Below are positions 50,971-63,249 of a stretch of 64,000 nucleotides of DNA, piece after piece. Below the pieces are notes generated by a model. It saw nothing but the letters and a program-made list of their open reading frames with translations, was not told the DNA's origin and did not search any database. The first letter of the stretch is position 1. Each line of letters begins with the position of its first letter. A program made the position numbers and the translations under genes. The stretch comes from Strigops habroptila (lineage: Eukaryota; Chordata; Aves; Psittaciformes; Psittacidae), in contig NC_044290.2 of assembly GCF_004027225.2 (NCBI RefSeq), positions 5,658,906 to 5,722,905 on the forward strand, written 5' to 3'.

Positions 50971-53900
50971 GGGGCTGGGCAGTGCCCCTTCACATCGCTT
51001 CCCCAAGTGGCTCCCGAAGGGAGGGGTGGGATCTGTGCCCTCCCAATTACAGCCAGCCTGGCCTCGCTATCGACAGTAGGAGAGGTGTATCAGACTTCAG
51101 CTCTGATCTGCCTTCTTCAGTGTGTGTTCTGCTGTCTTGCAGAGACATATGCACTTTTCATCCCTGAGTCACTGGCACATCTTTAATAGCGGGGCCGAGG
51201 GATGTCAAGGCACCAAATTACCCACTGAAAACTCTGTTACTTTGACCCTCTGACCCCTCTAACTCTAATTCCAATCTGAGACACTTCACTTGTAATTAAT
51301 TCTCTGCTGTTTTCTGCTGTTCCGTTTCTTGCCACAGCTCATTTACTTCCTAGCTCCAGAAATGAGCACTACTGCTAGCTCAGATTTTATTTGTGTTCTA
51401 TTTTTTTCCTTAATAATACCAGGCGAGAAGCCCTTTGCTTTTTGAGAAGCTGCTTTGCCCTTTATTTGCCTTCCCAGAACAGTAGCCTGCTGTTTTCTGG
51501 GGCTTCGAGCTGATGATTTTGTTGTGCTTCCTGCCCACTCTTTATATATGAGTTGAGTTCCTCCATTATGGTTTGATAAATTATATGTTACTAGGGCAAA
51601 ATGACTATTATATGTCTCTGTGTATTTCCCGCACCAAAAGAGCGTGGTATGTCAGGAGTCTGCAAGAAATCCAGCAGCAACGGGCAGCTTTTCCTCTGTA
51701 GTAAAGTGCAGTGTTAGGGGTTTGGGTTTGCTGTATAAAATCTATCTCTGTCTGTCTGGAAATCTCGCTTCTGTCTCTTTCTCTGTAGTTGCAAAGGGTG
51801 GCATCAACTGTAGGAGTCAGTTTTTGGAGCTTTACAAGTCTGTATCATTTGGGACTAGAAGTAATATGTTAAAAAAGAGGCCCAGCACACACAGCAGCAG
51901 CAATGCCAGGATGGGCATCTGTAAGCCCAATTTGGCAGCCGCATTTTCAGTATGGGCCTTTTACTATGGAAGCCAAAGGAGTTCATCATTATTAGGTTGT
52001 CCTCTAGTGGACCAGCAGCAGACAAATCCAGAGCATGCTTTACCCAGGCATTATAGCTCTTGGGAACTGGAGACAGGCTGGGACCAATTTGTCTGCTCTG
52101 CTGTGAGATTTTTGCTGGGTCTCTGGAGTTGCCTCAGTCAGTGATTTGCCCAAGAGGTTTTACCCATGGTATATAAGCCAGTTTTGAACCTGTGTAGCTT
52201 GCAAAAAAGTGCTGTTTCTCAGACACTTAATATTTTCTTAAAAGAACTTTTTTTCCCTCTCATCTTGGGCAAATGTTAATGTTCATCTGTGGGGTTACAA
52301 CTGCGAAGCAAGCTATGGTTTGTGCACTGGGATGTTGGGAGCTAAGGCAGGAGGGCCGTTGTCCTCTCTAGTGAATGCCTTTGTGTAATTTTGCTTAACT
52401 CAGTCTTGAAGTACAGAGTATGAGTGTTTGCATGTGAAACTGGTGTGCAGTTGCTGTTCCACTTTGCCTGTGTAGACAAGCTCCTACTCAATTTCCGTGG
52501 AGAGGAATGAGCTATCTTACAGCTTTCAAAGAAAGAACCTGACATTTGAATGCAGCAGTTTCCAAAGCACAGCATGATTTTTAATTTGTGATCTCAAATA
52601 TTGCTGTTCACTTAGAAACAGCCTCGCATTTGAGGAAGCTGTAATTTCTCTTCCCAGCTGTAGGGGCATAACAAACCACAGCCAGTCCATCCCTGGTGCA
52701 CATGTCACAGCTGTAATGACAAATCTGTGCTCAGCACTTCAAGATTTGCTTCACTAGCAAGGCTGAGTGACTTTTATTACTGAGCTTTTATATTCAGCTT
52801 TGACAAGGTTTGGTTCTCCCTTTTTGCTATGTCAATAATCTATAGAAGTTCTTGTCCCAACAATGGCTGGGCCCTGTAAAACCAGCCCCATCAAGTTGAA
52901 GGGATAGAACGGAGAGGAACGTTAACTGCAGCAACTGGTGGTGCACAGCCTGCTCATGCGTAGGACTCATTGCCAGAAGGAGCAGGCACAGTAATGGGCT
53001 CATTATCTGGCTGGACACTTGAAGACAGCAGCTCTCTGAAGGACTAGCTCTGTGAGTGCTCGTCTACTGGAAACTGCAGCAGGGATGAGCTCTTAAGGAC
53101 CTCAGGATACAGCCAAGGGGTTGTACTAACCACTCCATGTAATTGCAAGGAAGATTTAGGCACTAACCGCTTGAAAATGCATCTTAAAAGAGAGATATAG
53201 TAATTAACATTTAAGCATGGAACTGCCATCTTGACAGCCTAATGATGTTAGATAAAGGTGTGGAAATGGAGCTCAGCCCTTCAACATAAAAGAGGAAAAA
53301 AAATTACTTCTTTTTACAGACTTGGCATCACCACTACACTTAGACCATCCTGTCTGCAACATCACTGTTATGAAGAAAGATAGTAATCTTCCAAAGCTGC
53401 TGCTAGGCAAATTCTGCGACTCAGGAATGAATCTGGCTGGTCTAACAGTGGTTTAACCCTGAAAGGCTCCTGCATTTCAGTAATGAGTTATATTTCCTGC
53501 ATCTGTCCCAGCTGGAGATCCTGTCTTACGCAACATGAGTAGAACCACAGCATCCCATGGGGCAGGAGGCAGCGCCGGCTTCTGTTACCGCGCTACTGAA
53601 ACCATTTCCCCAGCTTGTTTCTCCAAATAATTTCTCATTAAATGGAGACTTTCCCACTTACTAAGTATTTATTTAGCACCTAGCTACTACTCTGATTTGC
53701 GCTCTGGAGAGAGGTGCCTTCACAAAGAGCCAAGTTGCAAATCCTCCCCTCTAACTCGCTGGTTTCCTTACTTGCAACTCCAGACTTACAGAATGGGCGT
53801 CACATTTTTATTGCTCAGCTCTTTGTCTTTGTTTGTATTGATCAAATAGCTAATGGGTGAAGTTTTTCCCTTGCAATGGCCTCGGGGTAGAGATGATTTC

Positions 53901-56900
53901 ATTCAGGATGTGTTAGATGTGGTGCATCAACCTTCCATTCTGGCTGAGGACTTGAATATTGTTGTCTCTGTCCGATAGCTGCACATCAGTCTCACACCTT
54001 TTCAGGCAAGACTGGTAAAGTAGTTTTCAACTACTGATGCTTTTTACCTCACTTGATTCTGAAAAGTGAGTCTTTGCTATCACTTCTCATTTACAGGGAA
54101 GGAAAATGTGGAAAGTCAAATTATTTCCCTAAAGCCAGATCCTAAGCTTGAGGTCAAAAATTGACAGTAATTCTCTCTACAACAGTGCTGGCTTAGGCAG
54201 CACCTTATCCATCTTCCTGCAATGATTATCCCAACACAACTTCTTGTATCTGCACAGATGGATGTATGCTGAATGTAATCATTTGATTTAAAAAAATCCC
54301 CCAACACAGCAAATCCAAAGGTCTGAAGGAATAGCTTCCTCAAGGCAACTTGGTGACTTGGGCATTGCTGCCATCGATCTAGATGTGTGTGGCTGATTGG
54401 AAAGAAGTTGCTGTCATGTCTCAATGCCTGATTAAATTCACATCAGTGCTACTGTGTGATCTGGTATTGTCCTGAGCTGGTATTAATGAACATGGAGCTG
54501 TGGCCTGAGACAGAGCCATGAGTAAACCCCTGTTTCCCATCTCCCAGCTTTCTTGTATACGTGTGTGTGTGTCTAATGACCACAGCAGGATGAATTCCCT
54601 TTCTCCACAGCTCCGTAGTCACACATGGCTTTACAGGGATCCCTAGCTACACAATCACCTAAACCCTCCTATCTGTGCTGGATTTCTAATTAAGTAGCAG
54701 AAAGTGGGCATTTATCTGAAACCAGATGACCACCTCCTCTCTCCCCACAGGAGTCCTGCCCTTGAAATGGCAGGTCTGAGCTGCCTGGTCACTGCTGGCT
54801 CTTTCCAGTCCCACGCTGCTAATTTGAGGTTTCAGCCTTCAGCCTCTGCCCATTCTGGTTGCTCGTTGCCAGCTAAAGGCCAGGGCAGCAGCTTTCTGTG
54901 GTTCTGTTTTCATTGCTAAAGGTTAGAGGAGCCCAGAGACAAAAGCACAGCCAAAAATAACAAGAAGGGGCCAAGCAGGGCTTGCCCTGTGACAGGGAAG
55001 CCAGGAGGCTGGCGGGCTCCATGATGTGCCGAGGTCAGGGACACGGATGCACGCTCCATGACACAGGCAGATCCTGTCATCAGAGATAAGAAGCTGCTGG
55101 CAGCTCTTGGACCAAGAGCCAGGAGCCCCAGGGAGGCAAATCCTGCCACAGGGTGGATGGTGTTAATCAATGTGCTTCCCTTTTACAAGAACAGGCACCA
55201 GCATCAGGAGGAGGCAACTGTAACCTGAATTCCTCCTGACTATGAATAAGGAGGAAAAGTTTTGGCTCAGATGAGTAGCTCACAGATAACTTTGCATGGC
55301 GCTCAAGAGGAGGCAGAACAGGATTAATGCAAAGGGATTGATGACCAAGAAGAGATGTCTGCCCAACCCAAAATGAGTGCTCTGCCACCCTTTTCAATAG
55401 GAATGATGATGATGAACTTGGAAATGAAAATTAGAGATTTGAGATGAAGCAAAACTAAAAATCCTGAGAGGTTCATCAAGGAGACAAGATAAACTCCCGT
55501 CAGTGCCTGGAAAGAGCTGTCACATGAAATTGCAAATCCAAGAGCAAGGATTTATGACAGAGCTAATAATAAAAGGAAAAGAGTTGGTGTTTTATAACCA
55601 AAGACTGCAATCCTGCTGCCTCATTCTGAGGAGGTGCTAGAGGGAGGAAAGCAGTAGTAGCTGATTTTTGAGCTGCAGTACACTGAATGTACCTTAAGTC
55701 CAGTAAAGCATTTGGTACAGCATCTCCCAGGAAATCCTTAGGTTGCAGAAGACTCAGAGAAGCACAGAACTTGTACAATGAATAAGGAATTAAATCACCA
55801 GTGAGCCTGAAGTCTTGTGTTGAGAGAGGGGCCGTTAGCAGTGGTAGCACAGGATGGCAAACCCTCTTGATGTGGACCTGCAGAGCCCCTAGGAAAAGCT
55901 CTTCCCACTTCAGCAATTGGCTCGCTGGAGCAGGCAGATGTTTGTTCTCTCTCTGCTTCCCCCCTGGCACATCAGCCATATGTGCCCTTGCTGCTGCTGG
56001 GCACGGAGGCTTCTGCCGGGGTTGGAGGCAGTGGCTGAGGGCACTGGAAGAGGTGGGAACCTTTTAAAATTATAATGGAAAAGTAAAACAATGCTCATTT
56101 ATGGAAGCAGTAATTGGTAAACCAGTTAAGCCTCTTGGGGTGGTAAATGCTGAGAGCAGAGGCAGATGTTTCAGCAACAACAATTGGCATTTGCTATCAG
56201 CTGGGAATTCATTAGTTGGAAAGATGGGAGAGGAGCAAGATGTGGGTTCAGTTTGAGCTCTCTGTTTAACATGGCTCAAAAAAGGGCAAACGCCATTCTC
56301 AGATGGACCAGTTTCCCTGCGAGGAGTTAGTGTTATTGTATGAGGCTTCCCTGGAAACCTGCATGGATCTTTGGCCTTTTGTGTCCAGGCCTACATAGGA
56401 AGATGAGCTGCAGAAAGACTAAGTGGGTTGGGGCACAGGGAGGTGACTGGGGTGCTGCTGTGGATGGGCAGACCCAGGACCACATCCAGGTTTGCAGGTC
56501 AAGCTCACAGAACAAGATGCTTTCTGAGATGATGCTCTCTCTCACACCCAGTGCAGGTTTCAGAAGAAGGGTTAAACAAACCAGAAGTTGGCTGTTTTAC
56601 TGGTGCCTTAAAATATTGGAGAGAGTTCATCTGGATAAAAATCAGCCCCAAATGTTATTTTTGATTGACTCGGTTCCTGGAGGGGTTTGTGGCAGTAGAG
56701 GATGCAGACACATCAGTGCAATGCTTTCTAAATGTCCCAGTTTGCCACCGGGCCTCTTTCTCTCCTCTCCCCCTGATTTCTCCTGTTGTGTGAGAAGGGC
56801 TGTTGGTCTAGAAGGCAATGGAGATATTTATACTGGCTTATTCCTCTGTGTAAAGGTCCCTTCCCACATCTTGGGCCACTGTAGCCCTGCGGTTCAGTGC

Positions 56901-59900
56901 ACTCGGATCCTATTCCTCCCGGCGCCAAGCACGGCAGCCTTGCTCATGCCTGGTTTTTTCCCCTCTGTGCCTTATTTTCCAGACTGGGATGACAGTCAGT
57001 GCCTTTGTAAAGCAAACTGAAATGCACTGTGCTAAGAGCTCGTGTTTATGAATCTGCTGAGGTTGCAGCCGGGATTGTCAGTCCTATCTCCAGGTCCAGG
57101 TTTCTTTCCTGTCAGAAAAACATAGTTAATTAAAGCCTTTTCCGGAAAGGAATTTCTTAGGCACACTAGAGGGATAACAAAGCAAAAGCCGTGTCCTTAA
57201 TCCTGCCCTTTCATCTCCTGGAAATTCCTCCCTCTCCTGTCTCTTTCTCTGTGTCCTGATTGTTAAAAGAAATGAGAAATAATTTCCACTTGGAAATAAC
57301 CCAAGACAACAAAACTCCAGCCCAGCTGATCACGGCAGAAGCCAAGGAGACGGGAGCTGAAAGGAGGGAGCTGTTAATGAAGCATCAGCGGTGAGCCAGG
57401 GGCTGGAGCTGGAGCCCGTCCAGATGGCACTGCTAATTCCCTGCATCCTCTTTACACGTGTGTCCTCTCAGGGAAGAGCCGGGATGAGCGGCTGCCCTCC
57501 GCAGCGCTGATCAGCCGCAGCCTTACCCGTGGCCCCAGGATGGGATTTGCCGAGGTTACTCCAGGCCTCCAAATTGGCTTATTCGAGTTCTCTCCATGGA
57601 TGGGGAGTAACATCTTCGCCACTGACTGTTGAGGGTAGATGGAGCCCTACACTTTGGTTTAGGCATTGAATTCCTGAAGGGATGCATCAGTACTGCAGTT
57701 GCCACTCTTCCTCTGGTCATCCCTGACAGCACAACGGGGAAGGACTAGGAGGAAGGAGCACAAAGAGAGGGAGCGATGGGAATGGGGAGCAGGGGTGTGT
57801 TGGCATGGCGCTGATGGCAGGGCTGTGGCTGGTTTGGCAACAGCCCGAGCATCCAGAGCTTCCCTTCATCCCCAGTCACCCGGATATCCGTGTTTCCTGG
57901 CGTGACAGATAAGGCGGCCTCGCCATTAATCAGGAGGCCTGGAGAATGGGATCAACGCGAGGCAGGCGTGCTGCACAGTTAATCTCCTTTACTCCCCGAT
58001 GATGGATGGAGCTTGCTGCAGACATTAATCAAGTCTGTGTGCATGCACTGGGCAAAATGGATTAGACACTGTGCTGCTGGCAGAGGCATGTCCCGAGTCC
58101 CTGGGCAATCCTGGAGGATACCCGACGTGGTGGCAGTGCCAGCCAGGGCTGCAGTGCAATGGTGTGGTGTGGGTGACACAGGGATTATGGCTGCCAGATC
58201 CTAGGGAGAGCTTAGGTGTGTCCCTGCTTCTGCTCCGCAGGCACTAGCTGTGCCTCTGCCTGAGGACAGGGCTTGGTCCTGGCCATGGCTGGACCATGCT
58301 TGCCCGTGGAGCTGCTCCTTCAAACAACCTGCAGAAGGTGCTGAGGTGATTCCAGGTACATCTGAACATCTCCAATTCTGCAGCTCCCAAATCTGCCTGT
58401 TACCCAGAATTGCCTGTGAGCCAAGTTCAGGCAGGAATGGAGCCGGAGCATCAGGCAGCAGAAACCCCCTGCAAGGCCTCCATTGCCCCCTGCTCTTGGT
58501 CTGCTTTGGACTGGAGTTGGGGACACCAGCCAGCAAAAACAACCCCAGGTCCTTGTGCTCCAAAGGGAGAAGCTCAGGCCTAAGGAAGCAGAGGGAAATG
58601 CCTGATTCATGGACTGTGTCTCAGCACAAGCATCACATCGCAGGGAGCAGTGTATGGATTTCCATCTTATCCATCCCACAGCAGCTGCTTCTCCCTTAGA
58701 AATGAGCGGCTCAGGGTATTCCCGGCGGGAAGCCCTGAGCCCCGATCTCTATTGAAGCGATGCCGGTGGTCCGCATGCTCCTGCCATGCGGCAGCTGGGG
58801 GCTGCAATATTCCCTGACAGCCAGCAAGTTGTGGTTTCCTGATGATTAATGACACCTCAGCCCATGGGAGCCATTCAGCCTCCGTGCTGCTGGGTCACAA
58901 TGGAGACAGGGTGAAAACTGGTCCTTTTCCAGAGAATAAAGCCCAATGCTGAGGTTGCAGTGCTGGGGATGCAGGTCGGTCTATTCCTCCCAGGTTGGTG
59001 CTGGAAGGAGACCTAGTTTCTGCACGTACATGTGCCTGACCTTCATTTCCAGGACGGGTGCAAGTGGATGGGCAGAACCCAAGAGGTTTGTTAACAGACA
59101 TTTTCCTTTTTCCTCTCTCTGCCTTAAGTGCAAAGCCCAACTGACATCAAAGCAACAGAAAGTCTAATCCTGTTTTGAATCAGTGCAAGCACACGCAGGG
59201 AATGTTAAACAGGGAATCCGGCAGCAAAAAAAAGGGAGGATTATCTTTAATTTCCTGAGTGAGGGACTAAGCAAGGGAGACAGAGAGCAAAGAAAGGCAA
59301 AGGACCAGAAAGAAGTGACTGTCAGCACAGGGAGGCTCATGGAGGAGGAGGAGGAAAGAGGCACACGGGGAGGATAGTGCAAGCAGCAGCACACGTGTGC
59401 CTGGAGAGGTGAGTCCATCGGGAGCTGAGCGCTGGCACGTGGGATGGCTGCTCCTGCTGGGAGCCCCATGCTGGTACCTGCCTGGGTTCCCACGTGGATG
59501 CAGGGGAAGGGATCGTGTGTAGAGTTTGCTGTGCCAGGGCAGAGGCTGGTGCAGGCTCTAATCTCAGCTCGCACGTGTTCAACCTGCAGCTGTGGAGTTG
59601 CTTTGTGAGGAGCTTGGAGCAGAATGGTGTAACCAAGGGCTGGTCACCTGAGGTTGCATGTGTGGGGGGATTTCTTTGCTGTAAAAGACTGTAGCTAAGC
59701 AGAGCTCCCCAAATCACCTCCCAGGCCCTGTTACCTGCTGGAGAGCTGACTCTAGGTGCAGTTTATGTTGCTGTCTGACACCAGCAGGTACCACCAGCTC
59801 TGCTAAGGGCAGCCGCTGCTGCTTTTCATACTGTGGCTGATGTGCAGCTTCATGGGGCATGTGTACATGGAGCTGTGTCCAGGTTCTGGCTTGGGGCTGG

Positions 59901-61162
59901 GATGTGTCTTGGCGTTGAAGCCTTCCTGATGGTGGTGGCCACTGGCTGTGCTGCACGTCGTGTGGAGACAGGAGGTGTCTGAGGCCAAACCGGCCCAAAG
60001 GCTTCTCTGTCAGAGCCTGGTCCCTGGGAGCACAGCATCCCTCCTCCTCCCTGTGGGCAGTGCATCTCCCTTCTGATCAACCCTCCTTATTTTTCTCCTT
60101 GGACTTCTTCCAGTAACAGCTATTGTCAGGAGGATTCATAAAAGGCAGCAGAGTAAATGCATACACAAGCACCTCATGCATCTGGATCCCCAACCTTCTC
60201 TCTAGCTTTGCCCTTGACATTGTGGCCAGTAAGGTGGAGAGCTGAGCCAGGTGGGAAATGCCTATCCAGGGCATAACATGGAAGGAGATGCATGCCAATG
60301 CAGGAAAGGGTCCTCGGGGATGGAACATGAATGCTGAGTGCCAGGAATGAGACTGAGACTTGCTGGGCTGCTTACGGACAGGCCCAAAGCCCAGCAGTGG
60401 GGCACCCATTGCCTCTTGGTGCTCAGTGACTGAGGGAATGAATGTCAGGAGCTGCAGGAAGGGCTCCTGGGGGTAGTTTTAAATCTGAGCAATAACCTGC
60501 TTTCTACAGTGGCCTGATTCAGCGCAGGAGTTTCATCCTCACCCTGCACCTTCCTTCCTGCAGGATAGATGCTGTGGTACCAATGCGGGTGCTGCAGCCT
60601 TGCTGTGGTGGTGTTGCGGGTGTTCAGGTCCCAGCCTTCAGCCCTGCTCTGACCCTGAATGAAGAGTGTCTGGGCAGAAGTGTCTGCACATCCACCTAGG
60701 GAAAGCAGCCCTGTGTGCCTATGGAATCCTGCTCTGCCTGCAGGGCTGCCATCCCTCCAAGGTCAGCCTGAGCCTCCCCCTGCCTGGGTGCCACAGGGAG
60801 CCTTGGGGTTCTTCCAGCAGCAGCAAGTCTCCAGGTTGAGCTGGGATTATTCCTTGCAGTTTTAAACAGCAGTGAAAGGAGGAGCCTGAGCCACAGCTGA
60901 GATGGGACAAGTGTATCTCCATCCAGCTGGTTCATAGCATACTTTAAATGTTTCGGATGTCTGGTACGGGCCTTTGCAGACCCCTTGTCCACTTGGTGGG
61001 AATGCAATGGTCATGACTTGCTAAGTTTGGCTTTTACAAGTGAGACTCAGAAGCAGGAGTCTTGTGCTCTCAGATCTTGGAGCCAGTGCTGGCAGCGGAG
61101 CTGCTGTGGGTGCTGCTGTGTGCATTGCTCCTACCAGTGGGGCTGGTCCCTTCCTGGCAGCA
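50971..61162. other. Gene-poor intergenic sequence
   Basis: No exon with supporting splice sites or motifs was found. An unsupported 226-codon plus-strand frame lies at 56340-57020, with no recognised domain. A TAATC-motif cluster at 57,920-58,070 is listed separately. A short GT-dinucleotide run occurs near 54,560. Confidence 0.45.
57920..58070. promoter_or_regulatory. Candidate enhancer: cluster of four TAATC (K50 homeodomain) motifs
   Basis: TAATC occurs at 57927-57931, 57980-57984 and 58026-58030, and its complement GATTA at 58060-58064: four copies in 138 bp. TAATC is the core bound by OTX/PITX/CRX-type homeodomains. No frame or repeat explains the block. Function is an inference from motif density alone. 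Confidence 0.3.
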
Positions 61163-61392
61163 AATCATAGAATCATACAATCAAAGAATCATGGAATGGT
61201 TTGTGTTGGAAGGGACCTTAAAGCTCATCCAGTTCCAACCCCCTGCCACAGGCAGGGACACCTTCCACTAAAGCAGGTTGCTCCAAGCCCCTGTGTCCAA
61301 CCTGGCCTTGAACACTGCCAGGGATGGGGCACTTCCCCGGGTAACCTTGCTCCAGTGTCCCACTACCCTCACAGAGAAGAATGCATCCCTTT
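61163..61392 (-). mobile_element. CR1 LINE 3'-end fragment
   Basis: Repeated AATCATAGAATCATACAATC units, the reverse complement of the CR1 terminal repeat, are followed by GGAAGGGACCTTAAAGCTCA, CCTGCCACAGGCAGGGACAC and CCTGGCCTTGAACACTGCCA. This is an ordinary 5'-truncated copy. Confidence 0.93.
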
Positions 61393-63249
61393 GAGTTTTC
61401 TACCCCATCCACAAAATAATCTCAGAGCAGAGAGGAGGGGTTTGCACAGCTGTGTAGTGAGCCAGGGCGAGGTGCAGACATCAATCAGCCATCCAACATG
61501 GGCTGGGGAGAGCTGGCAGTGATTTTTTTGAGTCAAAACCACATCACCTGTAGGAACAACTAACCTGCTCCTCCCCCTCAGCCCCTAAGCCAAAAAAGCT
61601 GCTTTGAAACGTTGCACTGAATTAAAGGCACAAAACCCAAATTAAATTCCCAAAACTTTGCAAGGAGACGATCATTTGGGGCCTCTAGATGGCAACATCG
61701 ACCTGAAGAGATGGAAGCAGGAGCAGGGGCCCTGCCGGGCCGAAGTGGGGAACAGGAATTGGTGCTGCTGCCTTGGGCACCTTCCTGCAGAGGCTGAGGA
61801 CAGGACTGGCCACCCAAGGGTGCCAGCACCCCGAAGACCTCCTAGACTGCGAACACCTCACCCCAGTACAGGGGCAGCAGAATGTTAAAGGGGTTTCTCT
61901 GCAGTGGAAACTCAATCGATGCTTTCAGCACCTGCTCTGTGGGCACAGGGGAATAAGTGTCACAGTGGGTCTGCTGGCTCAGCAAGGTGGATGTGGCTGG
62001 AGCCACTTGTGCGTCTTTGTGCTGGGGTCACTCATCAGCTTTCCATCCAGGAGTCAATGGAAACCTGTGAGGTGTGTGATAGGAAATGGGGGTTCATCCC
62101 TGCTCTGCTGCCTGCCTGGGGATAGGGCTGTAAAGGGAAGGCATTGGGCTTTGGTGTGGAGTCAGGAGCGCTGATTTGTGGTTTAATGTTCAAAGGCTGC
62201 ACTAGAAACTGTGGATTTCTAGTAAATTGGGGTAAACCCTCCAGTGGCACCCTCAATTCAAAAGGCTTGTGGTGATACCAGAGTTTAAAGCTTAAATTAG
62301 CCAAATTTAGTGTAACCTTTGGCAGAGAAGCAGCATAACCTTTGGGTGGGAGTTTCGATGCAGGACCCGCTTGCTGCAGTGTAACAGCATACAGCCGGAG
62401 GTCACTGGGGAGGAAAAGTTCTGCCCGTGCTTGAAACAGGACACACACAGAAAGCAGGGCCCAGGCTCCTGTTTTGCAAAGTGGGTTTAGTCTGTGCTCA
62501 GGGAGCTGCAGAGCTTAATGCTTAATTAAGATCCTTAAAAGGACAAAAGGTGCTACATAAATTCAGGGAATTATTATAAATGTCACTGCGCTTTACAAGC
62601 TCTGGCAAAACTCACAGGAAGAATAACAAGATCTTTCACTTCACAGCCCTTCCTAGCAGGGCTACTTAGAGCTTCATGCTTCAACATCGCAGCTGTAAAA
62701 TGTTGACATTTATAATTAGATGTGCATAATAATCTCTTTATTCCCCGAACTGAAAAGACAGGGTGTGTCTTGAAACGTCAGTTCCTCCTCCTTGCTGAGA
62801 ATCCTCCTTATTGGGGTTGCTCATGAAACCATCATTTGGGGTAATGTCTCGGGGCCTGGTTCAAAGAGGTAGGGGATCTTTGCATCTCCCCCAGGGAGCT
62901 GTGGGCTGGGCACTTAGCGAATAAAATCAAAGCCTCCGTGTGTTTTTAATCTGATTAGTTGATGATAATCCAGTGGTATCATACAGCAAAAGCTGTCCAG
63001 CTTTATTAGGCAATCTCTTGTTTTAAGAGAACTGCTCAGGGGAGCGCTCAGCTCTGGTGTTTCTGTTGTGGACTGGCAGAAAAGGGTGGGTTTAGGTGGT
63101 TTTAGTGCTTTGTGAGAGGAGGATCAATTTGGGTTTGGGCAGCTGGGGATCGGTGGATGTTGGTCCCGTGGGTGCCATCAGCAGCTTTAGGCAGCCTCTC
63201 TACCAGTGTGGTTGGTGGTGGAGGGGGCAAAGTGCTGACTGGGTTGAAC
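61393..63249. other. Intergenic sequence left of the terminal CpG island
   Basis: No gene was recognised. From about 62,480 to 62,800 the sequence becomes AT-rich and repeat-free, with TTAATTAAGA, ATTATTATAAATGTCA and TATAATTAGATGTGCATAAT segments. This is the texture of a regulatory element upstream of the island, but conservation is untested. Confidence 0.4.

Noticed and set aside
61040-61522. 160-codon plus-strand frame
   Set aside because: It runs through an old CR1 3' end read in reverse, so it is repeat-derived noise.
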